A stretch of DNA of 64,000 nucleotides from NCBI GenBank assembly GCA_024291935.2, contig CM044321.1, forward strand, positions 59,452,985 to 59,516,984. Direction: 5' to 3'. The position numbers and the translations under genes were made by a program. This stretch comes from Okapia johnstoni. Its lineage: Eukaryota; Chordata; Mammalia; Artiodactyla; Giraffidae. The stretch's first letter is position 1. Every line of letters starts with the position of its first letter. Of this stretch, positions 34,232 to 45,554 are shown piece by piece. The notes under the pieces were generated by a model, which searched no databases, was not told the DNA's origin, and worked only from the letters and a program-made list of their open reading frames with translations.

Positions 34232-34918
34232 AGTTTTTTTAATTGTAGTAAAATACACCTAACAATACACACAACAGTGAAGTTGACTGTCTTAATCATT
34301 TTTAAATGTATAGTCCAGTAGTGTTACTGCACCCACATTGTTTGTTGTACAACCATCACCACTGCCCATCTCCAGAACGCTTCTCATCCTGCAGAGCTGA
34401 AGCTCTGTCCTAGTGAAACAGTAACCCCGCATTCCCCACCTCCCTCTGGCTCCTGCCAGCTACCATTCTACTTCCTGTCTCTATGTACTTGACTGCTCTA
34501 GGAATCTCATATAAGTGGGATCGTACTGTGTTTTGTCTTTTCGTGATGGGCTTATTTCACTTTGCACAATGTCCTCAAGGTTCATCCAAGTTGTAGCCTG
34601 TGTCAGATTCCCTTCCTTTTTAAATCTGAATACTATTTTGTCGTGAACATGCCACATTTAGTTTATCCATTCATCTGTTGATGAACACGTGAAATGCATC
34701 CACCTTTGGACTATTGTGAATAATGCTGCTGTGAATGTGTGTGTGCAAATATCTCTTTGGGTCCCTGCTTTTACTTCTTTGGGGTTTATACCCAGACGTG
34801 CAATTGCTAAGTCACATGGTGAGTCTATGTTTAATTTTTAGAGGAAAGTAGCTTTCATACTGTTTTCTATACTGGCTGCGCCGTTTTACGTTCCACCAGC
34901 AACACAAGAGGGTGAGAC
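34232..34918 (-). mobile_element. Old L1M 3' end, antisense
   Basis: The + strand reads TTGTAGTAAAATACACCTAA, then ACAACCATCACCACTGCCCA and CAGAGCTGAAGCTCTGTCC. This is the familiar complement of L1M 3' UTR sequence, continuing into the end of ORF2. It is diverged and 5'-truncated. Confidence 0.8.
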
Positions 34919-34936
34919 TTGTTTTTTAAGAAAGTA

Positions 34937-35132
34937 GAGAGGCACTTCTCTGGCAGTCCAGTGGTTAAAGCTTCACCTTCCAATGCAGGGGTTGTGGGTT
35001 CGATCCCTGGTCAGGGAGCTAAGACCCCATGTTGCCTTGCAGCCCCAAAACCAAAACATAAAATGGAAGCAATATTGTAACAAATGCAATAAAGACTTTA
35101 AAAAATGGTCCACATAAAAAAAAAAAAATAAC
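34937..35132 (+). mobile_element. CHR-2 SINE, near full length
   Basis: The sense head CACTTCTCTGGCAGTCCAGT is followed by B-box-like GGGTTCGATCCCTGGTCAGG. The CHR-2 body AATGCAATAAAGACTTTAAA comes next and the copy ends in an A tail at 35117-35129. It directly follows the old L1 end. Confidence 0.93.
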
Positions 35133-35191
35133 TTAAGAAAAAAAAGAGCAGAGAAAGACTTGCTCTTTGTTTGTGGGGTACAATGGCGTCC

Positions 35192-35410
35192 ATGCTAAGT
35201 CACTTCAGTTGTGTCCGACTCTTTGTGACCCCACGAACTATAGCCCACCAAGCTCCTCTGTCCATAGGATTCTCCAGGCAAGAATACTGGAATGGGTTGC
35301 CATGCTCTCCTCCAGAGAATCTTCCCAACCCAGGTATCAAACCTACAGTTGCTTACATCTCGTGCATTGGCAAGCGGGTTCTTTACCACTAGCACCACCT
35401 GGGAAGCCCA
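35192..35410 (-). mobile_element. Bov-tA SINE
   Basis: Complemented full Bov-tA ending with ACCACCTGGGAAGCCC. Imperfect target duplications are visible as CAATGGCGTCCA before it and CAGTGGTGTCCA after it. Confidence 0.94.
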
Positions 35411-35580
35411 CAGTGGTGTCCAATACATTGTATTCTGCACTGTAGGGTAAAGAGGGTGATGGTTGGAAAGAACTGAGCAAACGTTGAGGAGAGACAGTGA
35501 TGCTTCACCTGATACCCTCCAGATGTAGACTCTACAGCAGAAATTCTTACAGCGCCATTCTTGGATCCCAAGCACAACCT

Positions 35581-35604
35581 GTGTGTGTGTGTGTGTGTGT
35601 GTGT
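35581..35604. repeat. GT microsatellite
   Basis: (GT)12 without interruption. Confidence 0.97.
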
Positions 35605-35689
35605 CTATGTGCATGATCATAAAAGGTGCATCATATCATCTCTCTCAAAATGAAGACTCTCCAAAGCTTCCCATGGCCCTGACAGCCTT

Positions 35690-36000
35690 TCCAGATGTTC
35701 ACCAAGGCCCTTTTGTCAGCTGCTCATCTCTCAGGCTTTATCTCTTGCTTCTTACTCCCTCTCTGCCTTCCACATCAGCCTGCTTTCTCTTCCTCAGATG
35801 CAACAAACTCTTTCCTGCCTCAGGACTTTTGCACCTACTGCCTGGGATGGTCTCCTCCAAGATTATCACACGATGTGTTCCTTCTCATGATTCAGGTTTC
35901 AGAGAGTCTTTCCCTGCCCACCCCACCCACACAGCCTCCTGCCCAGTCACCTTACCTCCACCCTCGCTTGCCCACTGGACAGTGAGAATGTCCCTTTAGA
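35690..36000 (+). mobile_element. L2 LINE remnant
   Basis: It follows the L2 order: TCTCTGCCTTCCACATCAGC, then AACTCTTTCCTGCCTCAGGA, then CTTTTGCACCTACTGCCTGG. A later AGAGTCTTTCCCTGCCCACC corresponds to the familiar AGAGGCCTTCCCTGACCACC motif. Confidence 0.75.
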
Positions 36001-36290
36001 GCATAAGCCAGATCAGGTGACTCCTGTGCTCGGAACCGCTGCCTGTCCCCTCCCTCATGGAGCCGGTTTTCTCCCAGGGGTCCTTCCTGCTCTCATCCCC
36101 TCCCCTCACTCTGCCCCAGAACCCTGCTGTCACTCTTGACCCTTTGGAACACCCTGTGTCCGTTCTGTCCCTCTGCCTAGACCCCCGCCGCCCAGCTTGC
36201 CACGCGTCTGTTCCCTCTCCCCCCAACCCCAAATCAGCGCCGTCCCCTGTAACAGATGTATAGCGATCCAATAGAGGCTTGTCTGTCTCC
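36001..36290. other. GC-rich intron sequence
   Basis: C-rich DNA. The frames at 35996-36388 and 36057-36263 are not supported as coding. Confidence 0.35.
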
Positions 36291-36410
36291 CCCACCAGAA
36301 CCTGGGCACCTGGAGGCAGGGACTTTCTCTGTTTTGCCCACTGCTGGCTCCCTAGTGCCTCTGACAGTGCCTGGCACGCATCAGACACTCACTGTTGAAG
36401 GAATGAACAA
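36291..36410 (+). mobile_element. L2/MIR 3' end remnant
   Basis: The phrases GGAGGCAGGGACTTTCTCTG, CTCCCTAGTGCCTCTGACAG and TGCCTGGCACGCATCAGACA, then TTGAAGGAATGAA, reproduce the L2 3' terminus in order. Confidence 0.7.
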
Positions 36411-36942
36411 AGAGAAGGAGACAGAAGGGGAGAGAGGTGGGAACTTGGGGCTGTTCTGGGCAGGCCCCCTGGAGGCAGACTGAGCAGGGGGAGAACCCTG
36501 GCTGGTGGTTAGAGACAGGGAGGGGAGTGATTGGGACCCAGAGGAGAGACGGGGACAGGAGGTGCCCATGGAGGAGCCCTTGGGCCATGGTGTCTGCTGG
36601 CTGATGGTGAATGGGCCTCCAGCACTGAATGCAGAGTAGGGGGCAAAGGGCACGAGTGGATGGCCCCTTACCCCCCTACCCCCTCACATCGGGTGAGAAC
36701 AGTGGCCATGCCAATAGAAGCCCCTCTTCCCTAGAGCCCCTCCGCTCCCAGGGGAGGTGGGAGAGTAAGGCACGGGCTCAGCCAGCATCTCTGGGAGGGC
36801 CAGATGACACACACGTAACGCTGTCCACCCTGCAGACCGGGCGCCTCTGCTTCCAGCTGCCAGAGACCGACACAGACCACCTCCAGTTGGTCAGCTTCTT
36901 GCCTGGGGAGGGGCCTATGCAGGGAAGAATTTCCCCAAGAGA
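36411..36942. other. GC-rich intron sequence
   Basis: No repeat is recognised. A pyrimidine-rich tract followed by CAG at about 36830-36837 precedes an open stretch (GRLCFQLPETDTDHLQ). It does not match the FAM124A segment that should follow the known exon, so I do not call an exon. Confidence 0.4.
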
Positions 36943-36944
36943 TA

Positions 36945-37023
36945 TTGGGTTGGCAAAAAAGTTCGCTGGAGCTTTTGTACATTTTTATGGAAAAACCCAA
37001 ACAAACTTTTTTGGCCAACCCCA
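36945..37023. mobile_element. Mariner-derived MITE with TA duplication
   Basis: A 79-bp palindromic element. The left end TTGGGTTGGCAAAAAAGTTC and the right end TTTTTTGGCCAACCCCA are terminal inverted repeats, with AAAAACCCAAACAAAC also complementary to the left arm. It is flanked by TA at 36943-36944 and 37024-37025, as expected for Tc1/mariner. It resembles the ruminant mariner (BTMAR-like) family. Confidence 0.92.
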
Positions 37024-37334
37024 TAATAATGGTGTGATGGTGAATATCAGCTGGTTGCTTGGGAGTTGCCACGCCGTGGGCTTTGTGCACTCTGATACCT
37101 TCTTACTGCACCCTCTCAGCATGTCTGCCAGCGGGGAACCACTCGCACCCTTGCCCTGCAGACACACCCTAGACATTTAGGTCAATACCTGCCATGCCCA
37201 GAATCTCCAACAGCAGAGGAGACTGGGAGCGGACTCAGGAGCCCACACCGGCTGTCTTGCTCCCTGCTCTTTTCCAAGGAACCCAGCTGGGACCTGGGCA
37301 CTGCGTCTGCCAACACCCCTCCAGCTTCAGCAGC

Positions 37335-37445
37335 CCTGAAAATCACAGATTCCCTGGGTCCCCCCTCCAGAAACTCAGATCCAGGAGGTGTCAGGAGAAG
37401 GGCCTGAGATCCTGCATTTCTAACCAGCTCCCGGGTGCTAAGGAC
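37335..37445 (+). mobile_element. MER5A-like hAT MITE remnant
   Basis: It follows the MER5A order: CACAGATTCCCTGGGTCCCC, CCAGAAACTCAGATCCAGGA and GATCCTGCATTTCTAACCAG, then CTCCCGGGTG. Confidence 0.65.
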
Positions 37446-37589
37446 CATAGCACCCTCTCTACATGGTCACTCGCTCAGGATATTCTCAGCAGGACTATCC
37501 AGTTGTTACTGCATGTTTGATTAGCACTGCCTGGAGCACATTCCCTCTAAAAAGGTTATTTTAACTGTACTTAGTTCATGACAGACCAT

Positions 37590-37695
37590 CAAGAGTACAA
37601 GTCATAATATTGTGGTGATCACTCACAATATAATTACATGTATTGAATCGTTGTACACCTGAAAACCTAATGCAAAGCTGTGTGTCAGTTATAAA
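37590..37695 (+). mobile_element. Old L1 3' terminus fragment (sense)
   Basis: ATTGTGGTGATCACTCACAA, GTATTGAATCGTTGTACACC and TGTGTCAGTTATAAAAGTG follow the last bases of old L1 3' UTRs. It is short and diverged. Confidence 0.6.
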
Positions 37696-38840
37696 AGTGA
37701 CCGTATCCTGTTGCTAGCCCCAAGCCTGAAGTGCAATGCACAGCGGCTGCTCAGTACGTGTTAGCTTGTCCCTCCTCCCCTTCGGCCTCTGGGCAGGCCT
37801 GCAGTGACCCAAGGAGCAGAGTATCCACACATAGAGCGGGGAGGGCTGTGAATGAATGGGAGGCCCTTGGGCTTGGTACACTTGGTCAGGGTTTCTGGCT
37901 CCCAGTCCAGACTCTAAAGAAAATTGCTGTTTCCAGGCAACCACGTTGCCTGTACTGGGTTGCTTTATCGCTGCACATTGCCCAGGGTGGCTGAAAGTCG
38001 CCCCAGAATATCATTTCCCAGAGCATCTTCCAAATTTGATATTCCTGCAGAATGTATAAGTGACATCGGAGCTCTTTCAGGCCTGGAAGGAAGAGTAATT
38101 TTCTTTCAGGTTAAAAAAAAAAAAGTGAACTGGGATTATAGGCTTTTGTAGGACTTGGAATCAGATCTTTGAGGGAGAGGAAGGAAAATTAGGGATTCTA
38201 AGCAGTGTTTTCTGCTCTCAGTCCTTGGAGACTGTGGCCTGCCTGCCTGCCTCACTTGGCTTATTTAGTTTGGTGTGTCCATGGCTCTGCTTCCAAAGGG
38301 GTTTGGTTTGGCGGTGAACCTGGAAGAAAGGGCTGCTGATTCTGCCCGTGGCAGGTGACTCCCAGTAGGTGGGGCCGGTCCACTGTAGGCCACATTGTGC
38401 CTCTGAGTCACTAACTGCAGGGGAAGGGGACAGTCCAGCGCCAAGGCTGGGAGCTGTTCAAGTCGGCAGACACTTTGTCCCCACTCAGTCAGATGTGGGA
38501 CTGGAGATGGACCACGATGAACAAGAGAGTCCCGTGCTCCAAGTTCACGGCTGGTCCAGACCATCCCATGGAGTGTGACACGTGCGAGCTGTGGTATAGG
38601 AAAGTAGGGTGCAGTGGGTTTGCTCCAGGGGAGCATCTCCTTCCAGGGCAGGGAAAACAGGAAGACCATAGCAGAAGGCTTCTGGGAGCCAGCAATTAGG
38701 AGCTGAGGGGGTCTCAGTCCCACCGATCTAGACTAGATCCTGTTGGGACAGCGCTTAGGGTTTGGCTGAACCTTCAAACACTAGGCTGAAAGACCTACTT
38801 TAATTTTCCTTCTATGTTAGTGTATTCTTTGTTAGCTCCC
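37696..38840. other. FAM124A intron, unique sequence
   Basis: The minus frame 38265-38723 (152 codons) overlaps two plus-strand frames and resembles no family. A poly-A run lies at about 38113-38124. No element is recognised. Confidence 0.4.
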
Positions 38841-38849
38841 AATTAGGTA

Positions 38850-39550
38850 TCCTTTTTATTGAATATTTATATTCAATATATTCACAATGTATTCACAATA
38901 TTATATAAGTCACAGGTGTACGATATAGTGATTCATAATTTTAAAGGTTATACTTCATTTATACTTATTATAAAATATTAGCTGTATTTCCCATGGTATA
39001 CAATATATCTTTTAGCCTGTTTTATACTTAATAGTTTGTACCTTTTAACTCCCTACCCCTATATGGCCCCTCCCCACTTCCCTCTCCACACCGGTTACCA
39101 CCAGTTCTCTGTATCTGTGAGTCTGCTTCTTTTTTGTTATATTCTCTAGTTTGTTTTTTAGGTTCCACAGGTAAGTGATATCGTACAGTGTTTGTGTGTC
39201 TTCCTCTGTCTGACTTCTTTCAGTTAGCAGAATGCCCTCCAACTCCACCCAAGTTGCTGCAAATGGCAAATTTTCATTCTTTTTATGACTGATTAGTATT
39301 CCATTGTGTATACGTACTACATCTTCTTTATCCATTCATCTGTGGATAGACCCTTACATTGATTTTATATCTTGACAATCGTGAATTTTGCTGCTGTGGA
39401 CATTGGGGTGCATATCTTCTTTAATTTTGGGGGGGGTGCATATCTTTTTGAATTAGTGTCTTTGTTTTTTTCAAACATATACCCAGGAGTGGAACTGCTG
39501 GGTCACATGGTAGTTCTGCTTTTAGTTTTTCAGTTTGATATTTTCATTAA
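38850..39550 (-). mobile_element. L1 3' end, antisense
   Basis: The 3' UTR is at the left, with GTCACAGGTGTACGATATAG and CACACCGGTTACCACCAGTT. Continuing right, TGACTGATTAGTATTCCATT and AGGAGTGGAACTGCTGGGTC are complements of the ORF2 C-terminal region. Its 5' end is truncated near 39545. Confidence 0.85.
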
Positions 39551-39582
39551 AAATTTTTTTAATTATATTTTTTAAAGATTTT

Positions 39583-39762
39583 TTTTTTGATGTGGACCAT
39601 TTTTAATGTCTTTATTGAATTTGTTACAATATTGTTTCTGTTCTATGTTTTGGTTTTCTGGTCGTGAGGCATGTGGGATCCTAGCTCCCTGACCAGGGAT
39701 CAAACCCAAACCCCTGCACTGGAAGGCAAAGTCTTAACCAATGGACTACCAGGGAAGTCTCT
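39583..39762 (-). mobile_element. CHR-2 SINE with TSD-like flanks
   Basis: A T-run at the left is followed by TTAATGTCTTTATTGAATTT, AGCTCCCTGACCAGGGATCA and the head complement GGACTACCAGGGAAGTCT. TTATATTTTT occurs on both sides (near 39563 and 39765) as a likely target duplication. Confidence 0.9.
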
Positions 39763-41285
39763 ATTATATTTTTATTAGAAAATAAGCAAACCACATTACC
39801 CAAAATATTTTGGGGAATTAGAGATTTTTTAAAAAAATATTACTACCACCATAACAGAGCATTATGATATATTTTCTGCCAGGTTTTTTTGGTCATGTAA
39901 GCTGTATATGTTATGTCAGCTTTCTGACAAATATGAAGGGAAATATACACATACAAAGGGAAACACTGTATTTCTCACTTGTCCCCAAGAGGAAAAGAAC
40001 CTCTTGCTAAAAGGCTTCAGACCTTTGGGTTAGACTTCTCTCTCCCACCACCAACCTTCCAACCACCCAGATGGAAGGTCAAACATTGTTTAGTCTTGAG
40101 GGAACTTTCCACTGGATTCTTGGCTTCATGCTGGGAGAATGAGCCCCGGGATCCTCTGGAATTTTATGCTCAGAGAATTTCTATTTACCTCTTTGTACTC
40201 AGATACAGAAAGTCTAGGTTCCACGAGTCAGGATTTTGTCACCTCCAAGGAATCACTTTCTTCCTGGAGTAGCCTGGAAAGGGGTGTGTGTGAGATCCAC
40301 TTAATATGCATTAGTGCCGCTGTCACAGCATCTGCTCACAGCCCAGTAAACACCTGCTTCTGGGAAAAAATAAAACAAAAAACCCCACATGTCAAGCACA
40401 ACTGGCGTCAGAGTTTTAGAACCACTCACCAAGCCACATGAAGGGGAAGAGGGACCCACTGTCGCCCCTGCTGCAGGCAGTGGTAGCGGGGAAGTCTGCA
40501 GGCCCTCGGGCGGGAACCTGCCCTTTCCCACTGAGCAACCTCTAGCTATGACCTCTCTCTCTTTCTGCTATCTGGACCAACGGTGGGGAGGGGTAAACAG
40601 TGGGCCTTGAAGGGAGGCAGGAAGGAATAAAGGAAGGACTAAAGGGCCTCAGTCATGGGAGGCAGAGCCTGGACAACCTCCAGCCAGGCCTGCCAGGCCA
40701 CTCTGTCCATCTGCTGCTGAAAGCTGTGTGCCACCAAGCTGCCCCTGCTCCCAGGAGACCAGCTGTGGCTCTAGATCAAGCAGAGAGCACTTTCTGTCTG
40801 TGCACAGGAAGGAAATGGCTGGGTTTGACCATCCTGCTCTGCCCACAAGGGACCTGAATGGTTTCCTGCCCCCTGGACCTCACTGCATCCCTGAAGATGC
40901 CTGTCCGCTGAGTCCTTGCCTGGATGAACACGAGGATGCGCACCCTGGTGCACAGTTACTGCAGTTAGCAAGTGATGGGGCCACAGCTGCACAGTGTCAC
41001 ACGGAGGGGATCTCCCTTGGTCAAGGGAGCCTTTTCTAATGGGCTTCAGACCAAATGACCTGTAAGTAGGGGAAATGTGGTTAAAACAGGAATAAATTCC
41101 GCCTGGACACACAGACAACTCCAGTCCACCTTGGGGTGGAAGCAAGTCAACGGTATCCCTCATTTCACATCTACTTGTTGAGAATATTATATAATGCTAT
41201 TTTTCTCCAGTACTTCTTAATGTTTATATATGACATTTGTAAATAATATGCTGACTTCTAAAATATCTTAAGTATACATACACAC
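39763..41285. other. FAM124A intron, unique sequence
   Basis: No gene or repeat is confidently recognised. The overlapping frames at 40600-41163 on both strands are not supported. Confidence 0.4.
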
Positions 41286-41335
41286 ACACAGTATTCCCCT
41301 CTTGTCAGGTATCAGTTGACTGTGTATATGTGCAT

Positions 41336-41548
41336 ACATGCGTGCTCAGTTGCTTCAGTCATTTCTGACTCTTTGCAACCCCATGGACTGTAGCCCACCA
41401 GGCCCCTCTGTCCATGGGATTCTCCAGGCAGGAGTACTGGAGTGGGTTGCCATGCCCTCCTCCAGGGGATCTTCCCAATCCAGGAATCAAACTCTTATCT
41501 CCTGCATTGCAGGCAGATTCTTTACTGCTGAGCCACCAAGGAAGCCTG
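41336..41548 (-). mobile_element. Bov-tA SINE in old L1
   Basis: Complemented full Bov-tA. Similar flanks TGACTGTGTATATG before and TGACTATATATATG after act as the target duplication. The host L1 phrase GGATTTATTTCTGGGCTGTC continues directly after it. Confidence 0.93.
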
Positions 41549-44396
41549 ACTATATATATGCAAGGATTTATTTCTGGGCTGTCAAGTGTGTCCCACTAGT
41601 CTATGCATGCATTTTTATGCCAGTACCATACTATTGTGATTACTGTAGCTTTATAATACAGCTTGAAATCAAGAAATGTGATGTCCCCAGATCTGTTATT
41701 CTTTCTTAGGATTGCTTTGGGTATTCTGGGTCTTTTGTGGTCCCATATAGATGTTAGAATGGTTTCTTCTATTTCTGTGAAAAAAAAAATGTCATTGGGA
41801 TCTTAATAGGGGTTGGATCGAATCTATACATGTCTTTGGGTTATGAATAGTTTTAACAATAATGGTTTTTCTAATCCATGAACATATAGGACACCTTTCC
41901 ATTCATTTGTGCCTTGAATCTTCAGTTGCTTTAATCAGTGTCTTGCAGTTTTCAGTGCAGAGGACTTACACTTCTTTGGTTAAATTTACTACTAAATATT
42001 GTATTGTCTTTGATGCTATTGTGAATGAGATCATTTTCTTTATTTCCTATTCAGATAAATTAGTAGTAGTTTATAGAAAAACTACTGACTTTTATGTTAA
42101 TTTTGTATCCTGCAACTTTTCTGAATTCATTGGTTAGCTCTAACAGTTTTTTGGTGAAGTTTTCACAACTTTTTATGTATTTGCAAGTAGAGACCACTTT
42201 ACTTCTTCCTTTCTGGTGTTGATGCCTTTTGTCTTTTTCTTGCCCGACTATCCTAAGATTCTGTGCTGTGTGGAACAGGAGTGGTGAGAGTGGGCAGCAT
42301 GGTCTTGTTTCCAACCTTAGAGGAAAAGGTGTTAGCCTTTCACCAATGAGGATGATGTTAGCTGTGGCATGTTGTATAAGGCCGTTAGTATCATGAGGTA
42401 TGTTCCCTCTGTATCTAATTTGTTAAGAATTTTTAACGTGCATAGATGTTGAATTTTGTCAAATGCTTTTTCTGCATCTATTGAGATTATCATTTGATTT
42501 TTTTCTTTCTTTCTATTAATGTGATATATCATATTGATTGACTTGCATGTGTTGAACCATCCTTGTATTGTGGGACAATCTTACTTGATCATTGTGAATG
42601 ATCCTTTTAAGATACTAGTGAATTTGGTTTGCTACTGTTTTATTGAGATGTCTACATCAATATTCATTAAAGATATGGCTTGTAGTTTTCTTGTAGTGTC
42701 TTTTTCTGGCTTTGGTGTCAGGGTAATACTGTCCTTATAAAATGAATTTAAGAGTGTTCCCTTTTCACTTTTTTTGGAAGAGGTTGAGAAGGATTTAATT
42801 CTTTAAATGTTTGTTAAAATACATCAGTGAAGCCATCTGATTCTGGGGTTTTCTTTGGTGGGAGGTTTTTGATTACTGAGTTAATCTGCCTATCAGTAAT
42901 TAGTCTGTTCATATTTTCTATTTCTTTATGATTCATTCTTGACAGGTTGTATGTTTCTAACAATTTTTCCATATCTTCTAAATTGTATGGTTTGTTGAAA
43001 CTTAATTTTTTATAGCATCATTTTATAATCCTTTGTTTTTCTGTGATATTAGTTATAACGTCTCCTCTTTCATTTATAACTTTTAAATTTGGGTTCTCTA
43101 TTTTTTCCTTGGTTTGTTTAGCTAAAGTTTTGTCAATTTTGTTAATATTTTCAAAGAACCAACACTTAATTTGGTTACTGTTTTCTGTTGTTTTCCTATT
43201 CTCTATTTATTTCTGTTCTGATCTTTATTATTACCTTCCTTTGGCTAAACTGGGGTTAGTTTTTTTTCTAATTCTTTGAGGCATAGATTTAGGTTGTTTA
43301 TTTGACATGTTTCTTGTTGCTTATGTAGGTGGGTTTTTTTTTTTATTGTTATGAACTTTCCTGTTACAACTGCTTTTTCTGTATCTCATAAGTTTTGTGT
43401 TGTTTTCATTTTCATCCACCTAAAGGTACTTTTCAGTTTCTTCTTTATTATTTGACCCATTGATATTTCAGAAGAGTGTTGTTTAATTTCTATGTGTTTG
43501 TGGTTTTTCCAGTTTTCCTTCTGTTACTGATTTCTAATTTCATGCCATTGTGGTCAGAGAAGATACTTGGTATGATTTCAGTTTTCTTGAAAATTTGCTA
43601 AGACTTATTTTATGGCCTAACATATGATCATTATCTTAGATAATGTTCCATGTACATTTAAGAAGAATGTGTGCTCTGCTGTTGTTGGTTAGAATGTTCC
43701 GTTCATGTCTGTTAGGTCTACTTAGTTATAGTGTTGTTCAAATTTGCTGTTTACTTATTGATTCTCTGTCTGCATGATCTATCCATTGTTGAGAGTGTTT
43801 TACCAAAAAATTCAACGATTATTTATTGTTTGTTTCTTCTTTTGCCGTATTAGTTTTGCTTTACATATTTATGTGTTCCAATACTGGGAGCATAAATTTT
43901 AAAACTGCCATATCTTTTTGAAGGATTGACCCCTTTGTTATTATATAATGACCTGCTTTGTATTTTCTTTTAAAGTTCTATTTTGTCTAATATAAATATA
44001 GCTACTCCTGGTTTCTTTTTTTTTTTTTTGGTTACCATTGGCTTTAAATATCTTTATCCTTTTCTTAACGTCTATATCCATTTTTAAAGCTAACGTCAGT
44101 CTCTAGTAGGTGGTATCTAGTAGTATCATTGGACCGTGTTTTCTTTTTTAAAATCCATTCAACCATTCTTTGTCTTTTGATCAGAGAATGCAATCCATTT
44201 ATGCTTAAAGTAATTATTGATACTTAAGGACTTAATAGTGCCATTTTGTTCATTGTTTTCTGGCTGATTTTTAGATCCACTGTTCCTTCTTATTCTTCGG
44301 TCTTTTTTGTGTTTTGATGTCTTTTGGTATCAGTATGCCTACTTTACCATATTCCTTTGTGTAATTACTACAAGTTTTTCCCTTATGGCTACCATG

Positions 44397-44674
44397 CTGC
44401 TGCTGCTGCTGCTAAGTCGCGTCAGTCGTGTCTGACTCTGCGCGACCCCATAGACTGCAGCCCACCAGGCTCCGCCATCCCTGGGATTCTCCAGGCAAGA
44501 ACACTGAAGTGGGTTGCCATTTCCTTCTCCAATGCATGAAAGTGAAAAGTGAAAATGAAGCCGCTCAGCCGTGTCCGACTCTGTGCGACCCCATGGACTG
44601 CAGCCCACCAGGCTCCTCCGTCCATGGGATTCTCCAGGCGAGAGTACTGGAGTGGGGTGCCATTGCCTTCTCCG
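44397..44674 (-). mobile_element. Bov-A2 dimeric SINE, perfect TSD
   Basis: Two Bov-A units in a row, each with CCCACCAGGCTCC, are joined by a GTGAAAAGTGAAAATGAAG linker. A GCT-repeat tail lies at the left. An 11-bp perfect target duplication, TGGCTACCATG, occurs at 44386-44396 and 44675-44685. It looks young. Confidence 0.97.
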
Positions 44675-45229
44675 TGGCTACCATGAGGCTTACATAAACT
44701 ATCTTAGAATTAACACCCTATTTTAAACTGATACCAAGTTAACTTTAATAGCATTCCTAAAATTTTACACTTTTACTTCTCTCCTTACATTTTAGGTTTT
44801 GATGTTACACATTACATATTTTTATCTTGTGTATCTCTTAACAGATCATTGTAGTCATAATTTTTACTCACATTTTTAAACTTTTAAATTAGAGGTGTAA
44901 ATGAATTACACACCACCATTACCATATTACTGAGTTTGACTATATATTCACCATTACCAGTGAATTTCACACTACCTTATTCTGCTTTAATAATGTTAAA
45001 GGGCATCCTTTTACTTCCACTCAAATAACTCCCTTTAGCATTTCTTGTAAAGTGGGGTTAGTGGTTGCTTTTCCTTATACAAGCATTTGTTTGTTTGGCA
45101 AAATCTTTATCTCTACTTCATTTTGAAGGAAAGTTTTGCTGGGTACAGAATTATTGGTTGACACTTTTTCTTTCAATATTTTGAATATATCACCCCATTT
45201 TCTCCTCGCCTTAAAACTTTTCTGTTGAG

Positions 45230-45554
45230 GCCCGCATCCCTCGGGTAGTGGTGTGGCGTACCCAGCCGCACGACGGGGCTGGGGTCCAGTGTGGAGAGCC
45301 CTTCCTGCTGGGACATGGGGTGCGGCCGGAAAGGTGGCTGCCCCCTTGCCCGTCACGCACTGCACATTCTTGGGGAACCTGGTGCTAAAACATTCGTCAA
45401 CAACCTGCTTCTGGGTCGAGGTTCCATACCTAGCAGAGCAGCTCCCTCCCTCACTGCAGTCTATTGAAAGTCAGTCCTCAACAAAAGGGTTTGAAACTAA
45501 AAAACAGAAAAAGAAAAATAAATAAATAGATAAAATAAATTAAAAAAAAATTTT
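45230..45554 (+). pseudogene. 28S rRNA 3' end retropseudogene
   Basis: About 265 bases match the last part of large-subunit (28S) rRNA in sense orientation. Matching phrases include GCGGCCGGAAAGG, CCCGTCACGCACTGCACATT, GGGGAACCTGGTGCTAAAAC, AGCAGAGCAGCTCCCTCC and GTCTATTGAAAGTCAGTCC, ending ACAAAAGGGTTTG at the known 3' end of 28S. Many CpGs have decayed to TpG or CpA. An A-rich tail (about 45493-45550) follows. A 12-bp target duplication, TTTTCTGTTGAG, flanks the insertion at 45218-45229 and 45555-45566, and the host L1 continues across it. This is the layout of L1-driven retrotransposition. It is not a functional rRNA gene. Confidence 0.95.

Noticed and set aside
36838..36900. Possible further exon after CTGCAG, encoding TGRLCFQLPETDTDHLQ
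   Set aside because: It does not resemble the FAM124A region that follows the known exon. The 183-codon frame around it runs through a mariner MITE and I see no convincing donor.
45253..45525. 90-codon plus frame in a GC-rich island as a gene
   Set aside because: The DNA is a 28S rRNA retrocopy with an A-rich tail, so the frame is meaningless.
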